Shown here: one piece after another, positions 7,922 to 17,700 of the stretch
Position numbering within the stretch: the stretch's first letter is position 1
Layout: each line of letters opens with the position of its first letter
Assembly (NCBI RefSeq): GCF_020889685.1
Contig: NZ_JACMYO010000041.1
Location: 1 to 52,753 of the forward strand
Length of the DNA stretch: 52,753 nucleotides
Direction of reading: 5' to 3'
From: Bradyrhizobium oropedii
GTDB lineage: Bacteria > Pseudomonadota > Alphaproteobacteria > Rhizobiales > Xanthobacteraceae
The notes under the pieces: generated by a model
Told to the model about the DNA's origin: nothing
The model's input: the letters and a program-made list of their open reading frames with translations, nothing else
Database searches by the model: none
Translations under genes and position numbers: made by a program

Positions 7922-10051
7922 CTACGGCTCCTTCACCGCCGGATATCGCCGCTTCGGAATATGTCCGTCAGAAGCGGGCCGGAAGATGTATTTCCCGAGC
8001 CGGGGGTCGGGTGGATCGACGCGAACCGTGACGTCTGTGTCCGTCGAATCTGAGCTGGCGGTGTCCGACGCAGCGGATTTGGCCGACGCCGGGTAGGCCA
8101 TCGCCGGCAATTGGCTTGCAACCTGCCGCACGATCTGCGGCGCGGCGACGCTGGTGCCGCTCAGCTTGACGACCGATCCGCTGAAGGTACCCGCGGCCAA
8201 CATACCCCAGAGCGCGTCGCCCTCATCTGCAAAGGCGGCGCAATCCGGGCCTCGTCGACCTTTGGTGGGTCCGCTCGACGTATAGTCGGCGGGAGGAGCG
8301 TGGTCGGAAGGAGGAAAGTCTTCGGAGGCTTGGGCGGCGCCGACCACGATAACGTGATCGCTGTTAGTCATCGAGCAGGTTGCGATAGACGAGAGCGTCT
8401 CCGCATAGATGATCGGACAACCTTCCGCCTGCAGCCGATAGTCGCCGGTCTTTGGATCGCTCTCGTAAGCGCCGGCGTGATCGATATAGGATTGGCGGCC
8501 GCGCCGCGGGTAACCAAACGGCGTATCGTCGCGTTGGACGTAGACGTGTGCGGTGATCTTGTTCTTTGTCAGATTCTTGATCGACAGTTTCCAGCGGCCC
8601 GAAGGTGCGAGCTCACGGCTGTCGTCGTTTCGCACCGTCGGATTGACGGCGAGAAGAATGCGTTCTCGTACCGTCTTGCCGTGCTGAATGCGCTGGAAAA
8701 ATACCCCGGCGATCGGCCCACTGCCGATCGTCGCCTGATGCAGGTGACCTACGCTTGGCCGAATGGGGTGGCTCGTCTTCTCATCTTGCGCGGTCAGACA
8801 GACCTCCACCGGCGCCCCTCCCCGCTTGCCTTCAGCACCGGTGTCGAGCCAGATTTCGACATAGTTCGTTGCGCCGTCGTCGGGGCGGATCACCCAATCG
8901 AGGTGCTGGACTTCCTTCCCAAGCTCCAGTTTTGCGGCGGCCCGGGTTCGATAGCTGTTGCCGGCCGGCATGACCAGGCGGGTCAGATTTGGGTTCTGAT
9001 GGCGCTTGTTGCGGTGATGAACCAGGTCGGCTAACGCCTTTTCGAGATACTGACTGCCGTCCTTGGGACCGGCCAAGAGGCCGTAGCTGAAATTGATGAC
9101 TAGAGGCACCGGGGGCTTGTCTTCCTTGAGGTGATCAGCCCAGATCATGATCATTCGGACCGCTTGCAGCACGTAACTTCCCATCGTCAGTCCCGACGTG
9201 TCGATCGTCGCGACCGATGGCAGTTGCACGGCGAGGATCGGCCGCTCAACAAGGCCTCCCGCAGCAAGATCAAGAAGATGGGTGCCGTGCGTAGTCCGCT
9301 CCGCCAGCGGATTGTACGCATATTTCCCCTTGATGCCGAAATTGGTGACCCCGACCTTCCGGTAGATCTGGTCTTCGCTCTTACAAATTCGCAGATCGGC
9401 GTCGATCGCACTTTTCGTGATAAGCCGGCCGAACACAACACTATCGTCGGTCGGATCTCGCTTCTCCGTCTCCTGCAGCCAGATCGCCCCAACTCTCGAA
9501 CTCATATCTGGACCACGGAATCGCTCGTGAGCGAAAGCGATTCCATCATCGATAATACCGATTGCGACAGCCTGGGCTGTTATTAGATTATGTGGAAACG
9601 TCGTTGGCTTTGGTACCTCGTTAAAGTCGTTGAATTGCAGACCGACGATCGGCGGCCCTGCAAAGAGAGATTGATAAAACGCGGGATCGTTGAACTCGCC
9701 GTGGAGATAAAGGAACGACTCCTGACGATAGATGAAGAATTGCATATCGATCTTGTCTATCTCGGGCGGCGTGGCACCTCCCAGCGCACCAATCCAGCCC
9801 TGCAGCAACTTCCGCTCGTCATCGCTCATGCGGATGGTCCGGATCCCGGATGGCGCATCATCACCCGGCACACGGCCCTCTTGAACCGCACTTTGGAGCT
9901 TGAGAAGGCTCGCCAGCGCGTCGTCCAGCGGACCGATCTGGATTTGCACGGAGCACCACGGATCCGGGTTGGGCTCGCGCCGCGTCCGAAACTCCCAATC
10001 CAGATAGGGATCGGGCCGTTCGCAGGGCGCCTTTCTCCACGTCAACCTCAT
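7922..10051 (-). CDS. Subtilisin-like S8 family serine peptidase
   Basis: The 709-aa protein carries a complete subtilase triad: Asp168 in IGIIDDGIAF, His255 in THGTH and Ser634 in SGTSVAAP, plus the oxyanion Asn365 in PAGNS. An insertion of about 200 residues lies between the oxyanion and nucleophile blocks, making it longer than a minimal subtilisin. No signal peptide or evident prodomain is present; the N-terminal about 150 residues precede the catalytic core. It may therefore work inside the cell or be exported by another route. Its ATG overlaps the stop of the upstream PAP2-like gene (ATGA), so the two are translationally coupled. The proximity of a regulator and two other hydrolases suggests a shared pathway. 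Confidence 0.9.
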   Translation of the reverse strand: MRLTWRKAPCERPDPYLDWEFRTRREPNPDPWCSVQIQIGPLDDALASLLKLQSAVQEGRVPGDDAPSGIRTIRMSDDERKLLQGWIGALGGATPPEIDKIDMQFFIYRQESFLYLHGEFNDPAFYQSLFAGPPIVGLQFNDFNEVPKPTTFPHNLITAQAVAIGIIDDGIAFAHERFRGPDMSSRVGAIWLQETEKRDPTDDSVVFGRLITKSAIDADLRICKSEDQIYRKVGVTNFGIKGKYAYNPLAERTTHGTHLLDLAAGGLVERPILAVQLPSVATIDTSGLTMGSYVLQAVRMIMIWADHLKEDKPPVPLVINFSYGLLAGPKDGSQYLEKALADLVHHRNKRHQNPNLTRLVMPAGNSYRTRAAAKLELGKEVQHLDWVIRPDDGATNYVEIWLDTGAEGKRGGAPVEVCLTAQDEKTSHPIRPSVGHLHQATIGSGPIAGVFFQRIQHGKTVRERILLAVNPTVRNDDSRELAPSGRWKLSIKNLTKNKITAHVYVQRDDTPFGYPRRGRQSYIDHAGAYESDPKTGDYRLQAEGCPIIYAETLSSIATCSMTNSDHVIVVGAAQASEDFPPSDHAPPADYTSSGPTKGRRGPDCAAFADEGDALWGMLAAGTFSGSVVKLSGTSVAAPQIVRQVASQLPAMAYPASAKSAASDTASSDSTDTDVTVRVDPPDPRLGKYIFRPASDGHIPKRRYPAVKEP

Positions 10052-11172
10052 CGCGTCGTTTCCACGCTACCAATCATCAATTCGCATTCAGTGATTGCCT
10101 GGCTCCAGAGGTAATTCAGCTCCGGCGATTGCTGCGCTCGAGAGCCAGCATCTTCAACAACATTTCTTCCACCTTCGTTCCTCCGCCCAGTGTCCCTGCG
10201 CTTTTCGACGAATATCGGAATGATATCATCGTAGCGGAAGTCTCCCTCGAATCCGCGACCGTCGAATGTGCGAGTCCTCAGGCGGCCACCGCCGCAAAAG
10301 CGAGCGATGAAGAACTCGGCGATGGTCAGGCCGAGTGTCATGCCCGCGACACTATCGACCGGAAAATGAACGCCTGCTACCGTCCGATTGATGGCGATCC
10401 GTTCGGCAATTCGCATCAGCTGGATGAAAGTTTGATCGGCCGGGTTAACCTCGAAACGTCCGGTCTTGACCTTTGTAATCAACGCGTAGAACACGAATGC
10501 CGCTGCGAACGACTCTGTCGCATGCCCGCTCGGCAACGAGCCGTGCCCCGGCGTCGGAATCATCGGTTGAATCTGTGGCGAGTACTCGACCGGTCGCCGG
10601 CAGGCTAGTGCATGCTTGACGCGCATCTCGATAGGTCCGATAGCGCGCAGCACCAACGTCAGAAGCTCGAAAGTTCGCCGGGTCCGATCTGGATGCAAAA
10701 AACCGATCGAGCCGAGAAACGACAGGATATCTGTTGCTTCCGTCATGATCTCGCCGCTGCGCTCCATCCGCAGCGCCGCATAATTGTTCACGTACACCAG
10801 TTGGTTGACGAAATCGGCTTCGGTGGGCCGGATCATGTGGATCAGCGTATGCGGATGCACGGCAGTGCGATCGCGATACTCAACCGAGACCGACTCCTTC
10901 GCGCCGTCGTAATAGATTCCGGAGAGCAGTTCGGCTGTCAGCGTTCGCAGACGCACGGGCGTCGACCAACGATCCAGTGCGGCCGGTTCAGCTTTGTAGT
11001 TGACGGGAGTGGCCGTGAGGGCCTGCCACATGCCGACCACGCCCTCTCGACTGGAGACCAGAGCTCTTGCAGCCGTAAACGAACCGGAACGCCCAGCCTC
11101 GCCGCTTTCGCCGCTCTCACCACTTTCGCCGCTTTCACCGCTCTCGCCGCTCTCGCCGCTCATCCGTGCCAT
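10048..11172 (-). CDS. PAP2 / vanadium haloperoxidase-like protein with Gly-Glu-Ser repeats
   Basis: This 374-aa protein has all three acid-phosphatase/haloperoxidase motifs: K-x6-RP at residues 186-194, PSGH at 214-217, and R-x5-H-x3-D at 263-273. They form the vanadate or phosphate pocket. It has no clear membrane segments or signal peptide, so it resembles soluble vanadium-dependent haloperoxidase relatives more than membrane PAP2 lipid phosphatases; phosphatase or halogenase activity cannot be told apart here. Residues 5-22 are tandem Gly-Glu-Ser units. The start at 11172 has GAGGAGG 6 bases upstream. It is the first gene of the leftward group and overlaps the protease start by 4 bases. 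Confidence 0.85.
   Translation of the reverse strand: MARMSGESGESGESGESGESGESGEAGRSGSFTAARALVSSREGVVGMWQALTATPVNYKAEPAALDRWSTPVRLRTLTAELLSGIYYDGAKESVSVEYRDRTAVHPHTLIHMIRPTEADFVNQLVYVNNYAALRMERSGEIMTEATDILSFLGSIGFLHPDRTRRTFELLTLVLRAIGPIEMRVKHALACRRPVEYSPQIQPMIPTPGHGSLPSGHATESFAAAFVFYALITKVKTGRFEVNPADQTFIQLMRIAERIAINRTVAGVHFPVDSVAGMTLGLTIAEFFIARFCGGGRLRTRTFDGRGFEGDFRYDDIIPIFVEKRRDTGRRNEGGRNVVEDAGSRAQQSPELNYLWSQAITECELMIGSVETTR
11098..11163 (-). repeat. Tandem 9-bp repeat encoding (Gly-Glu-Ser)n
   Basis: Seven 9-bp units encode Ser-Gly-Glu, the last one degenerating to Gly-Glu-Ala. Units differ at third codon positions (GGC/GGT, GAG/GAA, AGC/AGT), so the peptide is kept while the DNA has drifted, which argues that the flexible acidic tract matters or that the expansion is old. 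Confidence 0.85.
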
Positions 11173-11394
11173 TTTCGCCTCCTCGGAAACCCCAATGGAC
11201 AACCTCAGGTACGTGGCGATGTTCATTTCGGAGCCACAATCGGTCAAGCCAACCGCGTTCGAAATGACGCAATTTCACGCATATTTCACGTTGACAGGTG
11301 TACGGAACAGGCTTTCACTCGATAGTTGAGGGATGTCTTGCGCTACCTTTGCGAGAAGATGACGAAGACACGGTAGAACCATCACGAGCGATCC

Positions 11395-13062
11395 ATGGGC
11401 AGTTCAACAGCCAAGGTACGCCTGCAGCTACTTGGTCCGCTCAAAATCATCAAATCGACCGGTGAAGATTGCACCCCGCGGGGACGGAAGGCATGCGCCC
11501 TGCTAGCAATGCTGGCGCTGTCGCCTGAAAACAAGCGGTCACGCGTCTGGATTCAGGACAAGCTCTGGGGCAGCCGCGGCAAGGAGCAGGGCGCGGCGAG
11601 TCTTCGCCAAAGCCTGTCTGAAATACGGAAGGCGTTTGGAAGCTCCCGTGGCCTGCTTTTTGCGGACAGCTATGTGCTGGCGCTCGATCCGACTTCGTTT
11701 GAAACGGATATTGATCTTACCTCAAACGCCAACGACTGCGGCGAGTTGCTGGAGGGGCTCGATATTGGCGAAGATGGCTTCGAGGACTGGCTTCGATCAC
11801 AACGTCAGAGTGTTAGCGATCGGCTAGCGACGCGCGCAGCAGGGTTCGATCGCTCTGCTGGCGTTGTCCTCAATGAAACAGAGCGCAGATGTTCGATCTC
11901 ACGGAACCGGGTCGTACTGGTTCGAGGATCCACCTCCGGACCGCTCGACGCATCAGTGCTGGCAGACAGCCTGATCGACTCGATCGCAAAAACCATGACT
12001 GAACTCGGCGCTGCCGAAGTCATCGATTGTCGGGGCACGAAAGACCCGCTTTGCGGCGCTGAGGACGCGGCTTCGGGTAAGACACTTTCGCTACATTCGG
12101 ACGTGTTCGGATCCAACACGATGCAAATCGTACGCCTCGCATTGCGGCAGCGCCCGGAAAACATCCTGACGTGGTCGTCCACGCTGCAGCTATCCGGATC
12201 GCAGGCGCTGGACTTGAACAACGCGGATGTCATGCGATGCGTTAATCTGGTCGTCAACGTCGCCATCGATCAGTTCATCAGGCTCCGCTCGCAAAGCCCC
12301 GACGCCGAAGTGGCGTCTAAGCTCTGCTATTCGGGCATTCTGCATCTCTTCCGGCTCGGCAAGATCAACTTTGTGACGGCCGACAAGCTCTTTGCCACCG
12401 CATTCGACATCGAATCACGCGGGATCTATCTGGCGTGGCGGGCCTATCTGAGGACTTTTCTGCTTGCCGAGCGACAATTTAGTTGCCGTCAGACCCTGCA
12501 AGCCGAGGCCCTCGATTTCATGCATCGCGCTCTCGAACTGGAGCCTCACAATTCTTATGTCGCTGGCCTGAGCGCGCATGTTCAGACCCTGATGCGGCGG
12601 TCCTACGTCGCGGCGTACGAACTGGCCGAACGGAGCATCCAGTTGAACCACGCCAATCCGATCGGCTGGGCATGTCTTGGAATCGCCAAGAGCTATCTCG
12701 GAAAACCCGAGGAGGGCTTCCATCATACGCTGCTTGCCCGCACCATCGCCGGAACGGCGCCATTCAGATACCAGATGGATGCGTTGAGCTGTATCGCGGG
12801 GACGATGGCGGGCGAACTCGAGAAGGCCGTCCATCTGGCGGAAGCCAGCCACGCGCTGGCGCCGACCTTCGCGCCGCCCTTGCGTTACCTTTCGGCACTC
12901 TATGCGCACGAAGGCAAGCACGATCTCTCTTTCGAGATGGTCAGGAAATTGCGGGCCAACGAGCCTGACTTCTCCTACGACAAGCTGCGCGACAAGGCTT
13001 ATCCCGCTGCTGGTCTGCATCGAACTTCGATCATCGACTCGCTACCAGCCAGACAGATTTAA
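11395..13062 (+). CDS. Winged-helix (OmpR/SARP-type) regulator with TPR-like C-terminus
   Basis: The 555-aa protein starts with an OmpR/SARP-like winged-helix DNA-binding domain (about residues 8-100: RLQLLGPLKI, RGRKACALLAMLAL, DKLWG...GAASLRQSLSEIRKAF). A central alpha/beta region (about 170-300) resembles the middle domain of CadC/adenylate-cyclase-type regulators. The C-terminal about 220 residues are helical TPR-like repeats (ALELEPHNSYVAGLSAH, RSIQLNHANPIGWACLG). There is no membrane segment, so it is a cytoplasmic one-component regulator. It is divergent from the PAP2-protease-hydrolase genes with 222 bases between starts, which makes it the likely regulator of that cluster. Its signal is unknown. 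Confidence 0.85.
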   Translation: MGSSTAKVRLQLLGPLKIIKSTGEDCTPRGRKACALLAMLALSPENKRSRVWIQDKLWGSRGKEQGAASLRQSLSEIRKAFGSSRGLLFADSYVLALDPTSFETDIDLTSNANDCGELLEGLDIGEDGFEDWLRSQRQSVSDRLATRAAGFDRSAGVVLNETERRCSISRNRVVLVRGSTSGPLDASVLADSLIDSIAKTMTELGAAEVIDCRGTKDPLCGAEDAASGKTLSLHSDVFGSNTMQIVRLALRQRPENILTWSSTLQLSGSQALDLNNADVMRCVNLVVNVAIDQFIRLRSQSPDAEVASKLCYSGILHLFRLGKINFVTADKLFATAFDIESRGIYLAWRAYLRTFLLAERQFSCRQTLQAEALDFMHRALELEPHNSYVAGLSAHVQTLMRRSYVAAYELAERSIQLNHANPIGWACLGIAKSYLGKPEEGFHHTLLARTIAGTAPFRYQMDALSCIAGTMAGELEKAVHLAEASHALAPTFAPPLRYLSALYAHEGKHDLSFEMVRKLRANEPDFSYDKLRDKAYPAAGLHRTSIIDSLPARQI

Positions 13063-13412
13063 GCACCGGACGAGACGACCGCATCAGGCCATTCGACGAA
13101 CCGTCACGGTTTACCTGACACGCGCGCCTACCGCCCCTCCCCGCCCGCTCCGCTGGCCTCTGTCAGGTCAGATCCATCGGCCAAAGACTCCAGAAGCTCC
13201 GTTGCTGGCGCTACAGCACGCCAGAAGCGACGTTGGGCCTATTCATAATGACGGTCATTCGCATATCCATTGTTATGGAAGAACTCGGCCTTTGGCCGAA
13301 TGAGCAAGTCCTGACAACGGCTTCTCACCCCACGATCGCGAGCCCACGTAAGCTGTCTAGCCTTCCACCCCCCAGTGAGAAGCAGTCTGGCAGCCGAGGG
13401 CTCGGGCTGGGA
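13063..13412. other. Gene-free convergent intergenic region
   Basis: About 350 bases lie between the ends of the rightward regulator and the leftward PLD gene. Open frames here are short, have no start signals and are not protein-like. I see no clear hairpin terminator. Confidence 0.5.
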
Positions 13413-14630
13413 TCATGTGCGGTACTTCGCGCGATAAATGAAGGCGAATCTGTCCTCCGCTTCCAATCCTTCGTCGATGACAATCTCGACGTTCGCCGGC
13501 GCCTCGAGACGAGTCAATATTTGAGCTGGCTCGACGAATCCCATTTCCTTTCTCGGAATGCGGATGACCGTCCTTACACTTCGATACTGTTGATGCAGCA
13601 ATTGGTTTTCTCTCAACGACTTCGTCGTGAAGAATTGCCGAAACTCCGGGTCAATTTGAGAAAGATGCTGTTCACCCACAACTCTCTCCAGAGCCGGCTT
13701 CGGACTCTCCGTCAGCCACACAGTGTCCGTAGTTTCTTTTGTCTCCATCCGCAAAATACCTTGCGAGGGAGTGATCCTATGTGGAGCAGGCTCCGTCAAA
13801 CATGGAATCCCACCCTTAAATTCAACGACGTAATCAGCAGCACTCCAGTCTGCAGAAATACCGCGATACCGAGGATGGCGTTCGGTGAAATTCAAAGCGG
13901 TAAGAGTGCCAGAATAGGCTGCAACGGCAGATGGACGGCGAGTTCCAGGTTGAAGCGTCCCACGATCATACAGATAAAGCCATACCGCAGCCGGCGGTCG
14001 CATCGCTTTGTCGTAGTCTGTGTTGTCCGGCAGTAGATGCACGAACCACGGATGAGGTTTCAAGACCGTGTGGCATTCCGCGTGGATCACCAACGTCTGC
14101 TGGGGTGTCAAGGGTGGTGGCGGATTAAGCGGATCGAAAAGCATTGCCTCCGCGCGGCACTGGTTTAGATGCGTTAGCGCGTCGGTGAACACGGCCTCAC
14201 CTCTATTGCCCTCGATCAGAACCGCCGCTTCACAGTTAACGCCCTGCATGGCGGAGGCGGTCAAGTTATGGCTGCCCGTCCAGAGCCGGCACTGCTCTCC
14301 GGCTCTGGCGAAAAATACTTTGGAATGCATGAGTCCCGGTCCTACGCCACGCTCGACCGGCGTCAGCGATCCCAAATGAACATATAGCTTGCCGGGGATG
14401 AATGTGTGCAGCTCGTTTAAGGCGTCGAGACTGGTGGGAGTGTCCCATGCTACAACCACGAAGGAATTGGGTTGTTTCAGCCGCGCGGCATGTCGCTTCA
14501 GCGTCTCAACTCCGCCCGGTGTCAGAAAAGCACACGCGATAGCCAATTGATCCGTTCCATGGGACAGCAGATTATCTAAATCTGGTTGCGCTCGGTTTCG
14601 CGGGTCAAGAGCAATAAATCGCACATTCAT
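13413..14630 (-). CDS. Phospholipase D-like (HKD) domain protein
   Basis: The 405-aa protein has one HKD-type motif in its first third: His102 and Lys104 in LMHSKVFF, followed by WTGSHNLTASAM (residues 117-128), the typical continuation in PLD-like nucleases. The N-terminal fold (LAIACAFLTPGGVETL, FVVVAWDTPTS) matches the PLD superfamily. A second HKD motif is not visible, so activity would need a dimer, as in Nuc- and BfiI-type enzymes. The C-terminal about 200 residues are unassigned. It lies 146 bases downstream of the nuclease-helicase gene on the same strand and may be in its operon. A role in DNA cleavage within a defence module is inference. Confidence 0.75.
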   Translation of the reverse strand: MNVRFIALDPRNRAQPDLDNLLSHGTDQLAIACAFLTPGGVETLKRHAARLKQPNSFVVVAWDTPTSLDALNELHTFIPGKLYVHLGSLTPVERGVGPGLMHSKVFFARAGEQCRLWTGSHNLTASAMQGVNCEAAVLIEGNRGEAVFTDALTHLNQCRAEAMLFDPLNPPPPLTPQQTLVIHAECHTVLKPHPWFVHLLPDNTDYDKAMRPPAAVWLYLYDRGTLQPGTRRPSAVAAYSGTLTALNFTERHPRYRGISADWSAADYVVEFKGGIPCLTEPAPHRITPSQGILRMETKETTDTVWLTESPKPALERVVGEQHLSQIDPEFRQFFTTKSLRENQLLHQQYRSVRTVIRIPRKEMGFVEPAQILTRLEAPANVEIVIDEGLEAEDRFAFIYRAKYRT

Positions 14631-14776
14631 GGTTCGATCTCATCGCTTCGGTTTTTTCGAGCTTCTTGTAAGTGGGGCGTAGGTGAAATCGGGGAAATGA
14701 CAGGCAGGCGGGGAGAGGGGGCGCACGACCAGCCTGGCGGTCAGCACATCCGCCATCAACCGCGAATTGTCGTGGA

Positions 14777-17700
14777 TCAGAGCACCGACGCCAACTCCAG
14801 ATATCTGCAAAAAGCGTTAGCCAACTGCATTTGGCGCGGTGTTCGGCATTCGACTTCAAACAGGCGCGGAGAGGCGACTATTACGCAGATACACTTCGCA
14901 CGCGAAGTCGCCACGTTCAGGCGGTTCGCACTATATAGAAATTCCATTCCCCGCGGCGCGTCCGAATGAGTCGAGGTGGTCATCGAGTAAATTACGATCG
15001 GCGCCTCCTGTCCTTGAAATTTGTCAACCGTGCCAATGCGCGCGCCGGGCAATCGCTCCTGAAGTTCGAAGACTTGCGCGTTGTAGGGAGCGATGATCAG
15101 GATGTCCTCTAGCCTGAGGGCGGCTTCCTTCCCTGCACCATCGACCCAGCTCGCGTTGCTGCTGAGAATTTCATCGACGAGCCTCTTGATCTCATCGGCC
15201 TCCTCGGGAGACGAATTCTGGTTACCTACATGTTGGACGGCAAGGTAACGAAGGCCGACCCCATTTACAGGACTCGATGATCTGATCTCCTGCCGCTCCA
15301 ATCCCGCGTGCGAGCGAAGCCGGCCTTCGTAGAAGAGCTCCGACGTGAAAGCGCAGATGTCGGGGTGCAAGCGCCAGGTTTCCCCAAGGAAAAGTCCGTG
15401 GCTGGCCTCGATCGTTGCGTGCCCGCCCAGGACATGGTCAAGCGCCGATGTCGCGACGCCGTCCGGATGGCTCCCCTGGATCGGCTGCTCAAGCTGCCTT
15501 GGGTCGCCCAGGAGGATGATGCTCTCGGCCGCCTGCGAGACGGCCAGCACATTTGCCAGTGACATTTGCGCCGCTTCGTCGACGAACAGAACATCCACAA
15601 TGCCCGACGCGTCCGGACGCGCCCAAAACCAGCTGGTGGCACCGCCGACCTGGCAACCGTTGCTGAGCCCGTCGATAAAATCTGGATTCTCGGTCGTCTG
15701 CCGGAGTCCCGGCAGCGAGGTCGGATCATCCTTGACCTTTTGAATGCACTGAATTGGAAGTCGCTGCTCGGCGGCAGCCTCCCGCGATTTGTCAAGCAAA
15801 TGTCGAATGACTTTATGGCTGTTGGCTGTGACGCCAACCGTCCGATTGTCGCGCACAAGCGCGCAGATCATGCGTGCACCGGCATGAGTCTTACCGGCCC
15901 CCGGTGGCCCCTGCACCGGGAAAACGCTCTGATCCAGCGAAAGCGCAGCGCGCAGCGCGGCTACGAGCGGCGGCTCCCCAGCTTGCTCTAATACCTGCCC
16001 ACGAAGACGTGGAGCGACTTTGAGCAGCAAATCGCGAGCAGCACGATAGGTGCCCGGCCCGAGGATCCCTTTATCCGCCACATGCTCGCCGATTCGGAAG
16101 ACCGATTCTGCAAGAACCTGATTGCCGACGAACTTGTGCGCGAACACGGCTTCGGGATGAAAGCTTGCCGTGTCCTGTCGTTTCTTAATGTCAATTGTTC
16201 TGTCGTCATCGGAAATCGCAACGACGCTGCCAAACTTGTCCCCACCAACGCTTTTCAAATCGTCATCGGGGCGGACATCGGTCTCCTGGACCGCAAACCT
16301 GTAGCGATGAATCGGCGTCTTCACCGTCCCGCCAACAGCGCCAAGAAAAGTCAGCTCTCCCACCCCGGCGCGCTCGTGCAAGAGATCCTCGGCCGAGAGG
16401 TCGCTCAGCCGGAAATACTCCCACCAGACTGCCTTGTTCTCGCGGCCGAAGAAGTCGATCAGGTGGGCCAGCAACCAGCGCGCCTGCTGCTCATCGCTGC
16501 GTTCGGCCACGTCGTCCGGGACGTCGGCGGTCAACCGCGCCACAAGTCCGGCGACCCGGCGCTTCCAGGCACTTAGATCCTCGCTGATCTCGGCGGCCTT
16601 CGGCTGCGGTCGACTGATCGTTTGCCCCTGCGCAATCAAGCCGCCCCGCACCTCCTCAAGCCAGTCCCGCAGGGCCCGCGTCGAGGCACAGTCGTCGCGG
16701 TTGTAGCCGATGATGGCGGCCTGATCGCCTGGGTCAATTCCATCGGCGTCGGCCAATTCAAGGCTGGCCTGCACCCGCGCCATGGCGCCGCCGACATCGA
16801 TCAGCGGGACGGTGCGGTCAAACCGATAGAGCGGCTCCAGCTTCTTGATCGAGTAGCTTTCGACGCTCGCGCGGATGCTCTGCCGGACAATAGCGTACAA
16901 GTCCACGAACACGCCCGCCCGGAGCAAGTTGTCGACCTCGTCCTCTCGCGTGGCGTACCGCCCCATCAGCCGCTTTAGCGCGGCCGGCTCATAGGGCGCG
17001 AAGTGATAGATGTGCAAACCGGGGTGCTTGGTCAGCCGCTCTGTGACGAAGTCGATGAAGCGTTCAAACGCTGCCCGTTCATGCTGCCTTGTCGTCACCC
17101 AATCGCCAACATAGGCGTCCGTGCTGTCTTTATTGGCATAAAGATAGCCGAACAGGAACTCGAGCCCCCCGCCGTCCACGAACGGATCGCCCTCGAAATC
17201 GAAAAAGATATCGCCGGGCGAAGGCTCAGGCAGCCGGAACAAGCCAAATTCAGCGACCAACGGCAGCGTCTCGTGAAGCAGCTGGCCCGCCCTGCGTCCC
17301 TCGACCTGAAGTCTCGCCTGCTCGCGCATCTTCTCGTAGCTCGGCGCAGTGCCCCGATCAGGCCGCCATTGCAGCGGGATGGGTAGCGTGGCGAGCTCTG
17401 CCATGGTGCCCACACCTCGCCGGACCAGCTCCTCAATCTGGGTCTTAGCTATCCCTGCGACAAATGACAGGTGATCGTCGGCGCGCCGCCTCGAAGCACA
17501 GGGCTCGCGCCATCGGCAGACCTCGCAGTGCTCGACCGGGTCGGGATAGAGACCATCAGGCCGGGGCGCCGCCGCAAAGGTCTCCAGGCTTCGTCTGACG
17601 CGTCGGTAGAACGCCGCAAAATCGGCCACACGGTAGGCCTCCGGCAGGTACTCCGTCCCGGGAGTGACGACATGGGCCGTCTCCGGGACCTTCTGCTGCA

